A program made the translations under genes and the position numbers. The notes below the pieces were generated by a model. The model worked only from the letters and a program-made list of their open reading frames with translations. It was not told the DNA's origin and ran no database searches. 64,000 bases of DNA from Dastarcus helophoroides (lineage: Eukaryota > Arthropoda > Insecta > Coleoptera > Bothrideridae), in the NCBI GenBank assembly GCA_028583605.1, contig CM053326.1, positions 20,240,536 to 20,304,535 on the forward strand, written 5' to 3'. Within the stretch, counting starts at the first letter, position 1, and each line of letters starts with the position of its first letter. Below are positions 24,615 through 38,500 of this stretch, piece after piece.

Positions 24615-25241
24615 CCAATTGTAATAAAACGTTGAGGTCAATTGTTGTTTAAATTTGATAACACTTCCCTGTCGACTCTACGAGCTGGGGTTACAATTTA
24701 ATGAAATAAAATAATTTTAAACACAACGTAGACAAATTGGGTCCGAAAATCGAAGGTAAATTATTCTTCGAAAATTTTTAAAGATGAGCAAAATGCGACG
24801 ATTTTGAAAAACTACCTACAATCACTGGTTTTGGTCGCGCATCACATTTAATCGACTTTACCTGGATTTAATCATCACGGCTGCTCATCACAGTACCAAA
24901 GAAGGTGCCGCTATGCCCCAAGTAATCTAATCAGCAAAAGTATTACGAATTATAGCACCGGATGTTATGTCTTTGTCAGATTAACTGTTAAAATATATGG
25001 ATATACAATGAGATATCAATTTAGCATAAGAATATTTCTACAACTTTTTTATTTTATTTTGTATTTTTCAATTATTTATTTTAAACTTCTTGAGCATCTC
25101 GGGAGGGGGGCACTTGCCCCTGGTGCTCTCCCCCCCTGGATCCGCCACAGTCTGTCGTGGTATTTTTAGATTAATTATTTAACTATAAATAAAATTAAGG
25201 ACAGGAAGAAATGAAATACAGATATTTACAACGCCAGGATT

Positions 25242-27990
25242 TTAAACATTTTCAGCTAAAAACATTTTTCTTACTGCTACTTTAAATAATTTAAGTTTTT
25301 TAGACGGGATGGTACAGTATAGAATATAAATATTATACGTAAACGACCTATGACACAGACTTTTGTAAGAAGGTGGTGAAATTTGACCCTTAAATCTTAA
25401 ATTCAATGTATGTAGGTAACTGGGTGTGTCATTAATTTGCAAACTGTGATATAAAACCAGAGAGTGTAACATGCGTCTTTGCTTCATATTTAGCCAATTT
25501 GCATCTTTTAATTTAAATGAAACAGGTTGATATTTTCTAATGCCATATATAAATCTTAGGCAGGATTTTTGTACTTTTTGTATTTTATTAACATATTCTT
25601 TATCAAGACATGGACCATACACCACATCGCTGAAATTAAAATCACTTAAAACCAAACTACCAGCAAGTAACTTTTTTAACTGTTGTGACAAAACATGTCG
25701 TTGCGGATACGATATTTTCAAAGAGGTGTATACTGATCTAATGCATTTATTGACGTGACTTTTAAAGCGTAAATCGGTATCTACAATTAGGCCTAAATTA
25801 CGTTTGCTATTGGTACATTCCACCAAGTTGCCATTGAGTTTTATTTTTATTTTTCTTTCAATTTCCCCCCTATTTTTTCCAAATACCATTAGAGATGACT
25901 TTGAGGGATTTATTTTTAGATTATGTTTAGCTGATATCGATATCAAATAGAAAATTTTCTGCCATCATTAAATTATTTGGTTTAAAAGAATAGTACACTT
26001 GCGTGTCATCGGCATAAAGGTTCCCTTTGCAATGTTTTAAACCTGATAAACGGTTTGTATACATGCTAAATAACAGAGGCCCTAAAATTGAGCCCTGAGG
26101 AACACCACAATGTACACTTTTAGCTGTGGACGTACCTTTATTAGTCTGAACATATTGTACTCTATTTTGCAGATAACTTTTCATAAGATTAACGGCGTTA
26201 TAAGAGAATCCCAGATAGTGTAAAATAGCCGCTAATAGTTCATGGCTTATGGTGTCGAACGCTTTAGAATAGTCGAGGAGTATTAGAACTGTTATTTTAC
26301 CAGAGTCTGTTGCTCTAATTATATCATATGTAACATCTAACAGAGTGGTCGCGCAACTATGCATAAATCTAAATCCTGATTGTCGAGAGGGTAGCAGTTG
26401 ATATTTATTTACATGTCTTCTAATTTGATCATACAGGATTTTTTCGAGTACCTACAAACAAGGCAATATACATATAGGTCTTAGATCGTTGTATTCCGAT
26501 ATATTGGGTTTTTTAGGTAGAGGTAATACACCAGCAATTTTCCAATTACTGGGAAAGGTATTATCTAATAAACAAGAATTTACGATATTTGTAAGATATG
26601 GCAATATAATCGGGCAACAGAGAAAAACCATTTCTAAATTAATCATATCTGAGTCTGTTGCTAAGGACTTTATATTCAAGAGATGTTTTTTAACCTCCGC
26701 TCTAGTTACTGTTGAAAAATCCAAAAACTCATCAAAATTCATTTTTAGGTTTTGTTGATAAAAAATTACTAGGTTATTGTCAGCCGGAGCTACAGTACGT
26801 GATATTTGAAGAAAATGATCATTTATATCATTGGGAATATCCAAATTAGAAGCAAGTGGATGTTTTATATTTCTGTTATGTATGTTAAGTTCTTTTAGTT
26901 TTTTTTCCATAATAATTTACTTTTATCTTTATTGTTACGTACACAGAACTCTAAATAACTCATTTTTTCATTAATAATTGCAACATTACACTGATTTCTA
27001 ACTTGTTTATAATAATTTCAGGAGTTCTCTGACTTATTGGTTTTTACTTTCTTAAAAGCGTCATCTTTTAGTTTTATAAGCTGCATAATGGTATGTCAGC
27101 CATGAAGGCTTGATTTTTTTACTTTTAATGGAATGTAAAGGAGCTAATACATCAAAGATATTAATTAATACATTATTAAAATACCTAACCTTCTCATTAA
27201 TATCTTGAATATAGATTATATTCGTAAGCGGTGTCACTGCCAGGATCTCCTGCAGTAAATTTTTATCTATTCTCTTCAAATTACGTACTACTAAATTATT
27301 GTCTGGCATCTTTTCATTTGCATTATTTATTAAACATTTAATTAGACAGTGATCCGAAATTTGTGAAATTTCTCTTACAATGCAGCTGCATCCTTTCCAA
27401 TCATTGGGAATCAAAATTATATCTAGTAGACTTTTCACTAATTCTAGTAGGGTAATCCACACTTGGCTTTAAATTAAACAAGCCAACTAAATCGAGAAAG
27501 CTTATTACTCTCTTATTATCACAATCTAAAAAATTTATGTTCACATCTCCTCCACAGATAACTACATCACATTATATCACGAGCTGAGATAGAGAATCTT
27601 CAAATATATGTTTGAATTCTCCAAAATTACTATTAGGGGGCTTATATAGTGACCCAAAAGCATAATTTTTACCTGATAATCTAACTTTTATCCATACCTG
27701 TTCTAGGGCCGCAGTTGATGGAAGATTAATTATTGATTGAATTTTTATATAAAATCCTACACCCCCTCCTCTGTCACCCCTATCTTTTCTTGCAAAATTG
27801 TATCAGACAACGCAAATTCTATCCCCAACAAAACTTTCCGTTAACCATGTTTCACTAATGCCTACAAAGTCAAAGTTTTCCTGCAGTACCAAAGTTTTAA
27901 AAGATGCAAAATGGTTTGTAAGAGATCTAACATTTAGAAACGAAAATGACAGTTTCTTCATACTAATATTACCACGAAACAGTACAAAAT
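25242..27990 (-). pseudogene. LINE ORF2: endonuclease and reverse transcriptase, broken
   Basis: The endonuclease part is readable across frames: FLNVRSL, FVGISETWL, GGGVGFYIK and the catalytic-region block GGDVNINFLD. The RT follows: IAGVLPLPKK, ILLDYSKAFDTISHELL, CGVPQGSILGPLLFSMY, then the catalytic NLYADDTQVYYSF, then LKINPSKSSLMVFGK and the C-terminal SCLRFIYGIRKY. The YADD catalytic motif is intact. Several frameshifts (for example near 25,930, 26,400 and 27,050) and a stop in the endonuclease make it inactive, although long frames survive, so it is fairly young. Confidence 0.85.
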
Positions 27991-28099
27991 AAAAAAAAAT
28001 CTTTTTTTTTTTATTATTATTTTTAAATTATTTCTTATTCTTTTTTTAAATTTTAATAACAAAATACTATGATAGCACTAATTCGCGCTCCCCTATAAA

Positions 28100-28800
28100 T
28101 TACAATTATACATAATGGTTATGGCGATACCAGATCTTCTAAAGTTCTAATTATTTTTTTTTTCATCTTCTTGTTTAATAAACACATTGCTATTTACGGT
28201 CCAGCAATTGTTTTTATACTTTTTACGGGCTTCTTTATAAATTAAAAGATTACTTTTCGTAAGCATTTCTGATATTATATACGGTGATCCCGAGAGCTTA
28301 GTTTTTTTTGGAGAACACATCGTTTCTTAGCCAGGTGTTGTTAAATTCGATTACCATTGAAAGCGTTCGTTTATTCGCCGGATTTTTTTTTACCCAAGCA
28401 ATAACTTACTTTGATATCCCGTTTTTCTATTGGAATTTGTAGTTTATCTTGTATAATATTTAACGTAGATTCAATTAGATTTTCGTTACTAACTTCTGTG
28501 ATTCCATATACCACAATTTTTTGTTGATTTTGCAGACGATTATTATATTCCACTTCACAAGATGTATTACTTATAAATTGTTGATTTGCATGATATGCAT
28601 CTGCAGATCTTTGATTTCTTTCTTTACAAATGACTCGATGTTTTCAAACCTGGTAATTAGATCTGTCCAAGTTGTAGATTTGGGATCATCAGCGACGTTG
28701 GTGGATATAAATTGGCCTTTAAATTTGTTAATTTCACTAGAGAAATGCTCCTGTAGCTAGACCATGCGAGTATTAAGGTCTTTGATTGCTTTTGCGTCGT
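28100..28800 (-). pseudogene. LINE ORF1 (coiled coil plus RRM-like nucleic-acid-binding domain), broken
   Basis: A possible start near 28,813 (MPSKTTQKQSKT) leads, after a frameshift, into a heptad-like helix (FENIESFVKKEIKDLQMHI). Then comes the RRM-like block NRLQNQQKIVVYGITEV with ESTLNIIQDKLQI, and a C-terminal block LGSPYIISEMLTKSNLLIYKEA. This order is typical of CR1/L1-type ORF1 proteins that bind element RNA. Frameshifts separate each block. Confidence 0.7.
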
Positions 28801-28975
28801 TTTTGAAGGCATTTCAACTACAACTGTAATATTTAACCACTATACTTAACACTTCACTAAAGCATTGATTGTTCTCATCCACTAATTATTGTTGTATAAT
28901 AAATATTTGTAATTTAGCAATATATTTGGAGAGGAGCGACTCAGGTCGCGCCATATTAAATGATTTTAAAGCGAA

Positions 28976-29563
28976 GTTAATTTAAGCTAAAAAAATAACT
29001 GGTAAATAAAATCTCTAAATGCAAAGTGCGGTTAGTGCGCACTTGTATTTAATGGATGTAACCCATAATACAAGAAAATTTTGTCTCTACTTGTGACCTT
29101 TGCGATTTGAGTTGCAACGTAACCTTCCTAAAGTAATTCTTTAAAATAAAAATATTTTCTGTAATTTCAATTTTGGGTATCGTAACTTCCTAACTTTTAT
29201 CTTTTTGATTAAAATATTAGGATTTTGCAATTCTTGGAATTTCAACCATTGGAAGAATTGTAATATAGAATATTAATTAAGGCACCAAAATGTCCGATCT
29301 ATATAATTAACCTGGCAGATTTGTAAACAGAATAAAACTACAAGTAATACATAAATAAATATATTAATTGGAATGTACATTTGTCAGTATAATATAAAAA
29401 ATAGAATGTTTAGAGTCAAATAAAAACGATAATATTATATTTATATGAACACTGAACACTAACAGTCTGAAATAGGAATAAAATTTAAAACATTGTAACA
29501 TTACAATAGCATTTTTTTGGAAATAAAATATATATTCATTTAATTGAGTTTGGACAAGGATTC
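28976..29563. other. Non-coding DNA between LINE 5' end and TTC17 3' end
   Basis: No gene recognised. It contains the 3' UTR of the TTC17 homologue (minus strand, downstream of its stop at 29,564). No clean AATAAA signal was found close to the stop. Confidence 0.4.
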
Positions 29564-32500
29564 CTAACCGTCAGATTCATCCCCCAAATCCCTCAAGGAT
29601 CCTAATTCATCGAAGAGAAGGGTGCAGGAAATAGCCAGGAGCCTGTTTCTAGCCGGAGCAAAATTAGCATCCAGTACCAAAGATGAGCGATAAAAAGAAA
29701 TGGCTTTCTCAAAATCCCCCTGAAATTATAACAAGTTTATCATATATATTATCAAAATTTCCGTCCATCTAAATGTATGCATGAATGTATTCCATGAATG
29801 CAATACCTGTATAGAAAAAATATTAGAAAAAATTAAAACCTTAACCTAGAATCATGAATTTTCAGTCTCAGGAAAGTGAGGCGCAAAGCATTGAATCTGA
29901 TGCATAAGGTGAGGTTTCGATTTTTCTAGGACTGATTTAAAGAATCGAATTCATAGTTCAAATTCGTTACCAAAAAAGGAAAATTCAAATAACTGGAAGC
30001 CAGATTCACTTCGTAGACACAACGGTGATAAAAAATGTATTTATACGTACCATATCAGTATGTATGTTTCCAGCTGTGAAGTGATTATAGACATAATCAG
30101 GATGAGTTTTTAAAGCTGTATATGCTGCTTCCAACGCTCCATCATGATTACCCAGCCTTTAAATATAATTTCATTGAAAAAAACATTTTAAATCAAAACT
30201 AGCACCACTAACGAATATATTGTAACAAAAATGTAATTATAAAATTTAGTTGGAAAGTTTCTAGAAAATTTGATAAAGGGAAGCGGCCGCGATAAGCGTT
30301 CCAGAAATTTCGGCAAACGATAAGCCTTATCTGCTTGATTTTTCAAGAACCCAAATCAGGATCTATATATATAGGGGGGTCCGGTTGGCTTTTCCTTGGT
30401 CAGTCAATCAGTTAGTCAAGTTAGTTAGAAGTCAATGAATAAGTTAGTTAAACAGTGTTAGTGAATTGCAATTGTAGTATTCCAAGTTCAGTTTAGAAAT
30501 AAAGTGGTTATAATTCACGTGTTAATCACTCGAACCGGTAACGCGCGCAACAATATAAAGACTACATTGGTTATGTCTCACAAAATTTCAATAATGTCTA
30601 ACACCTTTAGCAATCAAAAATGCCTGATCAAAAATAATATTGCTACTAATAATGGACTAAACATCTAAAACCAGCCGAACAATATTAAAATGCCATGTAA
30701 TGTAAGCAACTTCATCTTTTAAATATATTTTAAAATACTCCATTAAATGCCTAGTCATTCAACTATAATAACAATTGATAATCACCTGTGAAGTACATTA
30801 GCCAAACTAATCAGCGGAATATCCCTCATATCGTCCGGCACGTAGTACAATGCATGTCGAAGACAAACTATAGCTTCTTCCGCGTTGCCTATAATTCTCC
30901 AATAGATGGCGCCGGCATTAGCTAGTAACCACGAGGTGGCATGCTAAACAAATAATGTGTTAATCAATCACCAGTCGCCATGTGCGAAAATGTTACCTCT
31001 TTTAAAGCAAATCCAATTTTGGCTCCAAGCTCTCTCACTGACCCACCTTGATCCCCAGCCACCAAACCGAGCCACTCTGAGAGAGTCTTATCTGGAATGG
31101 GCGGCAAATTATTCTTCGTTATCACAGTGGTTATATGGTCCATAGTCATCGACGACATCGGTATACTCCGAGAGCAGTATGGTTTCAAATTATCGTTGAC
31201 AGATTTTGAATGTGATTTCAAAAAGGATCCAATGCTGGAAATCATTTTTTTAATGGAAAATTCGAAGTTAGTAGATATTTCTAGATAATAATTGATAAAT
31301 TATAAATAAAACAAGAAAATTAGGCAGTTATGAGGACTGCCGACAGAAGTGAAAACTTAAAACTATGACCCAGTTGAGGAAAATTAGAAATAATTAAGGA
31401 CGGCGACTAACATCCATTCCCCCCCCCTCGTGTAACCGCCCCTTGCCATTTTTCTTTTTTATATATTTCAACTTGACTCCCCAACTTTTCTTTTGCATCG
31501 CGTACTACGTCACAAGCTGCGCCTCGGCATCCGGTATAAGTTTATCGTAGCCATTGCATAAAATCATCAATGGTAATAATTCCTTTTTTTATTTCGTTAA
31601 AAATTCACGAAAATCTTACTCGACATTTCTCGCAGCTATTGATTGCCACATCGACGTGAAATGTATCCAATCCGCGTCTTTGATCTCTCTGCATCGTTTT
31701 GGCGATAAAAGTAAGGTTCCGGATGAATCGTAGATTTGTAATAGGGCGTCAGGTACTGGATCATCAGTCAAAGCGACTGAAACTATAAAAAATGCTAAAG
31801 GAAACTTCAAACATTAACAAATATGGTTTATCTACCAGTGGAGGCGTAATTATCACCCAACGAGATTCTCATGTGGAAAGCAGAATGGGCACCGTTGGTT
31901 ATTTTATCGACTTGCTCGAGCGGTTCCGCGTTGGAAACTTCCGACAGGAGGGAAGACATAAACGAATATATTTTGTTGCCTTTTTGACCACCACAACTTG
32001 AAGATAACAAACCAGCCTTTGCATGTATTTTTATCGTCTCCCCATCTACAAAAATCAGTTCATAAGAGAATCGTTTTTAAATGGAGAAAGATCTACGGTG
32101 CTCTGCGACTCAATCAAATTTCTTAAATTTTATCGAGCAGAGCATCGCCATATTTAATCTGTAGAATTTGTAGAAATTGATTGAATTAAAACATCTTTGA
32201 ATTCAGTTGGATATCATATAAATTGCTGGCGTGTAACTTACTTGAAGGGGGCGCCTTGTCAGTCTTGAAGCACTGGACTGAAGTAGTTTTGCAATATTCC
32301 CCGTTCTCGGAGCATATAACGCCTTCGCCATTAAACGACTCCTTATCGCTGCACGTCTTTTCTGGGATTTTATAAATTCCGCTCCCCACCTTTATCCTAC
32401 AGCCCCAGGTTTTCAGTAAATGCTCCGCTTGGCCGTTGTAGTACTCGGGGTCCGCCCTAAGCACACTCTTCATATAATACATGGCCATCAGGGGGTTGTT

Positions 32501-35500
32501 ACTTTTATAATGAAGCAAAGCCAGTAGAAAATTTGTACTCGGTTCGACGTTGTTCAGCTTGAAAGCCAAATTAGCAAATTTTAGAGCATGGTCGACAAAA
32601 CCCAGCTGGTTAACGATAGAACCAATGGAGACTAGAACAACGTCAGTGTATTCTTTGGGGACACTTTTGAACGCCAAATCAAGGCAATTCAAGGCTTTTC
32701 TTTGGTTATTTCGAACTCGCCAGTACAAGCTAGCTAAAGTGGCCAAGATCCACGAAGGTGCTGCTTTCTGAAACAAAATTTGTAACATTAATATTTCTTC
32801 AGATTAATTAATTAGCAAAAGGTATTATTCAATAAATACTTGATATGGCAAGCAGTAGGAGTGTGCCAAATTGAAACGTTCTTGCTTATAGCAGCAATGC
32901 TATCAGCACTGCACCCCATTAAATATTTGATGAACAATAACCCCATTATGCCATTGGAGCACGCGAGTGAAATATAGATGGCAATGTAGAAACATAACCT
33001 CGCATGAGCGTAGCGACAGTAAGACAATGTGTCCCACTAGTCAAATGAAAATATAGCAAGAATATTTTCTACAAACTGTCCTTTGATTTGGTCATCAAAT
33101 TTTCCAAACGAATATTGGTTGGTGTCATAAATTTTTGCATAATACACAGATAAATGGTTTATATTTTTTAATAAAACACTTGTTGCAGAAATGAGAAAGA
33201 GTTAGCTTCAGAGGTGGGCAAAAAGTTTAAGAATTTCCTGTTAAAACGTCACCTACATAACCAATAAACTTGATGTTAGATATCAAAATTACCTTTTTCA
33301 TGGCTGTGATTATTCTTTGTCCAATCTCGGCCTCATTGGACCGGCCTTGATTGACGTACTGTAGCAGATGATTTCTTAAGTAGCTGTTAGCTTCAAATTG
33401 AACATTGAGGGCTTGGCGTTCCGATTCGGGAATAAACCTTTCCCCAGAAACATCAGGCTCTTCGCAAAGAGGTGGGTACCAGGGTAGAGGGTACTCATCG
33501 CTTTCAGGTACGCCAATGTATTCGGACAAAATTTTATTCACTCTGTAAAACGAAAGTATGTTTTTGAAAAATATTTCTGATGAGTATTATAATTGTTCTA
33601 CCTCATTTTCAAATAAATGATACAGCATTTTAAATTCAAATTATGCCAAAAAAAGTTCGAAATTTTTAAATAAAAACCCTAGTTTGCAATACTCTTTATT
33701 TTACAATTTCTGACTTTTTAGAAAATTTCTTTTTTTTTTCGACATTCGAATTTGGGTTCAAAATTTTAATAACAAAATTAAGCAATTGTTTAAAATAGAT
33801 GTTATCAGTTGAGTGAACATTCTCAAATACTTACTGAAAGCCCTTGTTTTCAGGCGGCAAAAACACTGGAATATTTAAATCTTCCTTCCCATCAACAGGC
33901 AAGTTCCACTTCAAACATTCAGACTTTGTAGGCCACCCCGTCGCATCAAAATAAAGATCACCGTTGGTAGTCATGGTAGTTGGGTATTTAGGATGAAGGG
34001 GAGGTGTTGGATTAGAGCTGTCACCAACTGGCTTATCCTCAGCTTTACCCTGCCTTTTAAACTTTTTCAAATCACCATCAAAAAAAGGCTGCTTTGCCAT
34101 TTCCGCATTTAGATTTTTCGTCTTTTTTTCGATCAGGTGAAATATGTTTTGGGTATTCAACGAGTCGAAATTTGCTAAATGATAATCTGAAACGAAGCAT
34201 GGTTTACCAGGCTTTCCCAAACATTCCTGATCAGGCTTATTGAGCAACGCTCCCAAGTGTTTGGAATTAAAACCAATCAACTGAACATCGAAAGAGGATT
34301 GTTCCCATAGAAATTTTTCCTGCAAACGTAACCACTGCTGTTGCTGGCTGTGGAAATCGTGAAGATCTGACAAGATGCTTTCCAGGGAGCTGCAACACAT
34401 CGATGAAATTCGGGCCGTAGCGCCTCCGCAACTTACTCGTGCACTTGACGAAATCCAGTTTCTAACTTCCAAATGCAAACTACTGCCTGTTTGGTGGCCA
34501 CCACATCTTGGTTAGGTTGCAACTCGAGATATCTGGTGTAATACGTGACGGAGACATTGTAGAAGCCCAAAGCGGCAAAAATGTTACCAATGGCCAAATG
34601 GTGAGGGGGATAATCGGGGGAAGTTTCCAGCGCCGATAGCATGACCCCAATAGCGTCTACTGAATGATCCGAGTTGTGTAAGATTCCGGCCAAATTATAC
34701 AACGGGATATCTTTGTACTGTCTGCAAATAAAATAATATCTGAACAAGCCCACCATTCCCTTCAAACCGTTGCATTACTCGCAACAAACGCTTTTTTGAT
34801 CTCCTCAAAAACTTTGTCAATATCCAGCACGTGATCAATACAGAATAAAAAAAATAATTGAAAGATTCGCCAAACTTTCACAAAGTTCAGACGATGGTCT
34901 AAAAACACTTCCGACTTTTAAAACACAGAATTTTGGCTTTATACTCGGAAATTCCTACATAAATTCGACAATTTGAAATTAATCTTTGGTTTGAAATGTT
35001 AAGTAAAAAAAAATTAAAGATTTGAAGTGTAAACTTCAAATTTGGACCGTGTCAAAAAACTACTAAAAGTGTTCGACGTTTCGCCCACCATCGTAGGGGG
35101 CTTCTTCAGAAACAAAGAAAAGAAAGTAAATGAAAAGAGGAATATGAGGGAATTTGCAAAAACGAAATAATGAAACAGCCAATTTCAAAACATCAGAGCA
35201 CGGTAACTCATTATGTCCACCATTCCAGAGGCGAAACTCTTCTGAATTGAAAATTGGTACAAAGGATAAGAAAGTTTAGACAGAAGACCACGGTAACTCA
35301 GTATGTCCACTATACCAGAGGCGAAACTCTTCTTCAGAAGAGTTTCCCCTCTGGAACCAATGTTCTGATGTTTTGAAATCGGCCGTTTCATTATTTCATT
35401 TTTGCATATTCCCTCATATTCCTCTTTTCATTTATTGTTTCTTTTCTTTGTTCCTGAAGAAGTCCCCTACGATGGTGGGCGAACACTTTTAGTAGTTCTT

Positions 35501-38500
35501 TGACACGATCCAATCCCGGAAGAAGTTTCCTGTACTGACTGACCGTGGAAGTCTTCGTTACAAAACTTCAAATTTATAGAAAAAAATGAGAAAACTACCG
35601 AAATTGATAAACATACCAAAATTTACAACTTAAATTTGAAAATTCATTTATTTTTACAAAATTTGAAGTTTCGAGTCATCTTGAAATTTCGCTTTTAACC
35701 AAAAATGTTCGAGTTTACACTCATAATTTCAGCAGAAAATGGACCTGGAGTAGATGTTTTAAGTAAAAAATATAAAATTTGAAATTAAACTTTCAATTTC
35801 GAAACAAAAATATAAACTACAGAAAAATAATCTAAGCTTCTAAAAAAATCTACCTAAAATATTGCCTGTTTTCTCAAAATTTTAACTCTTTTCTCAAAAT
35901 TTCCAAACTTTTGATTCTCTGAAATTTATTTCAATATAGTATATATCTCTATAGATATTCTCTGTATCATCTTTGCAAAGTTTCGTTAATTCCATTCCTG
36001 CTGATTGGCATTTTCTTCGCCAGTTACTTCTTACAGACGTCGAAATTTTCAGTTGCCTTATTTTTGTTAAGGAATGGCAATCTTTTATAAATTGCCTCAA
36101 ACAGCGATTGCGTTAGATCTTAGTTTGTCAATCGCTGTTTGTGACCTAACACTCACTAAAAAACACTTAAAAACCATTGTAAAAATCAACGATAAAAATA
36201 AATGATATTAAATTTAACGTTTCGGGCAGTTCACCTCTATGCCCGTCATCAGAAATAAAAATGATTTTAAATTTTTCGCTCTACAAAATTTATCTACTGA
36301 CAGAAATAATTCTGATAGATTTAACGCAATAGCTGTTTGGGACAATCTATAAAAGATTGCCATTCCTTAACAAAAGAGGTAATTGAAAATTTGGACGTCT
36401 GTAAGAAGCAACTGGCGAAGAAAATGCCAATCAGCAGGAATGGAAAAATATTTTTAAGCGGTTATTGGAAATTGTCTTTGATAAAGACCACTAAAGAGAC
36501 CTAAAATTTAGTCACAGTCATAAGGTCTGTTATGTCGATAACATTTCCCTGTCGACTCAAAAGCGAGATTGCTAAAAAGAATTCAAAATTCATCAAAACT
36601 AGTAAGAACGTAGGAAAAAAATTGATCCTTAAATAAAAAATGGATCCATAAATAAAAAATAAATAACTAAATTATCATCCTGCGAGTGCTACTTTCAGCC
36701 CCTCATCACATTACTTACGATGGGACAAAATGTAGCGCCCTCCTGTTGCATTCCATGGCCTTAGAACCGAAACCCATCATCCTCCAGAATATCGTGCCCA
36801 AATTATAATGCACCCAAGAACTTTTATTAGTACTCAGAGCCTCCGCGATGGCGTGGCCGAATAACTTGATAGATTCGTACGGCAGCAGCGCCGCCAAACT
36901 CTCATCTGGCGAAACTGTGACGTTATCTCGGTTTTTCACAGGATCCAAGTCGTCGTATGAAACGTACACTTGATCCAAATCGGCGTATTTGCTGCAGTCG
37001 GGACTCTGATACGCGGATAACGAATCTTTATCCAAATGAGGCATATTTATCTCCAATCGGTCGCTTCCGTTTAAAGCGTGTTTGGCGTAGAAATCTACGT
37101 TTGGAAAAAGTTGTTCGTTGGAGAGACATTCGTTGTCTAGACTGAAAGGGCCCTCGTTTTTGGTGGAGGCTTCCACTTTCGCCAATCTTTCGTCTATTCG
37201 TGTTTTACGGGACAACAGGTCCTGATACAAGTTGTTTAAATCGTTACGACGGTTTTCTTGCTCTAAAAGGGCCATTAAGTCATACGGGCGTCTGATGTTA
37301 AACGGTGATTCCGCCTGTAAAACGTTTTACAGTTGCAATGCTTTATTAAGATGATTTTATTTTTAAAATATACATAAAAATTCAAAAGGATAAAAGGTAA
37401 TCTAGCAAAATTTGATCCATAAAACAATTTTATTAAATATGAAGGCAGTTGATGAGTTTTAGTAAAATCGAAACATCGACGTCCAATTGCTACGACAGCC
37501 TTCATACTTTTACTTTAATATCTACGTTAATAATATTTAAAGATGTATCATCTTTTTTAATTATATCTTTAAGCTTTGCTTGATCACTATTTTTTCTTTC
37601 ATGTTCTTTGAAGAATACCATCTTTCTTTTTTGTCATAGAATGGAAATGGTGGTTTGTATAAATATCTTTGACAATATTCTTATAACAGTTAGGTATTTC
37701 AGTTAAATGTGCATAAGCTTAGGCCGTGAAGTATTAAATCAACCTTTAGATAAATTAATTAAAAAAATCACCAGAACTAAAGCTGCCTCCACGTGTAAAC
37801 ATTTTGATGATTATTGGGTTGCCTATATTTCAGGGGTTGTTTAGCAGCAATAATCGGACTAAATGTTTTCCACATTATTTTTATATTCATAATTAACACT
37901 TTAATATGTTTCAGAAGAAATTGACATAAAATATAAAAGAATCGCTTTTAAAGCAACCGACAACAAATCAAAATATTTAATGATATTTAGTTTAGAATTT
38001 TAAGAACACAGAACATCACTCTGATGCACATTTATCTGAAATGGACTATATTATGGTGATCGTGTATCAAAATTTGACGTTTTTAGGAAATTTGTCTGTG
38101 GTTCTCAATTATAGGAAGAAATTTATCGTGCGTATAAAAAGTTTTCTAATCTAGAGTGCTGCTGTCATTTTTAGTCATGTTTACGTATGTTCCTTACTTG
38201 ATCGACCGACAGGTGAAGAAACATAACCTTAAAAAAATATTTTATTGATTTGAAGTTACAATGGAAGAAAAATCTTTTATTGTTGAATCATATTTTCGAA
38301 CAGTCCAAAAAAGCAATCGTGAATGAATTTCATCTATTCCTGATAGTACTGCAGAATGTTTATGTCAAGGTTAAATGTCAATTTGGTAAGTACGAATTAA
38401 TTAAGGAACATACGTGAAAATGTCAAAAAATGACAGCAGCGCACTAGATTAGAAAACTTTTTGTACACTTGATATTTTCCAAAAAATTTAATTACGTACA

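Larger units (their letters stand above)
19731..25150. mobile_element. 5.4-kb hAT-type element inserted in the LINE 3' UTR
   Basis: The left end begins CAGGCGCGGATCCAG at 19,731. The right end, read inwards on the minus strand, begins CTGTGGCGGATCCAG at 25,150. Both are followed by a G-rich run and GGCAC. The flanking 8-bp sites are actgtcgt (19,723-19,730) and tctgtcgt (25,151-25,158), identical at 7 of 8. The sequences outside join into one LINE 3' UTR. The interior is AT-rich with a 41-bp tandem array and no recognisable transposase, so it is non-autonomous or thoroughly decayed. Confidence 0.7.
19513..28975 (-). mobile_element. Nearly full-length LINE (CR1/Jockey/I group), minus strand, split by a hAT insertion
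   Basis: 5' to 3' on the minus strand the parts are: ORF1 (about 28,800-28,100), ORF2 with apurinic endonuclease (about 27,970-27,060) and reverse transcriptase (about 26,910-25,240), then a 3' UTR (25,241-25,159 continuing at 19,722-19,513). It ends in AATAAA-like text and a (TTA)n tail. The 3' UTR is interrupted by the hAT element at 19,731-25,150. Without that insert the LINE is about 4 kb, a normal full length. The 5' boundary near 28,975 is approximate. The TAA-type tail would suit I-group elements, but the clade is not settled. Confidence 0.75.

Noticed and set aside
36217..36253. CTGATGA followed by GGGCA/TGCCC hairpin and GAAAC on the minus strand, first taken as a full hammerhead
   Set aside because: There is an extra C between the CTGATGA box and helix II, and GAAACGTT leaves no loop for helix III, so the strict consensus fails. 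Reported only as a related formula.
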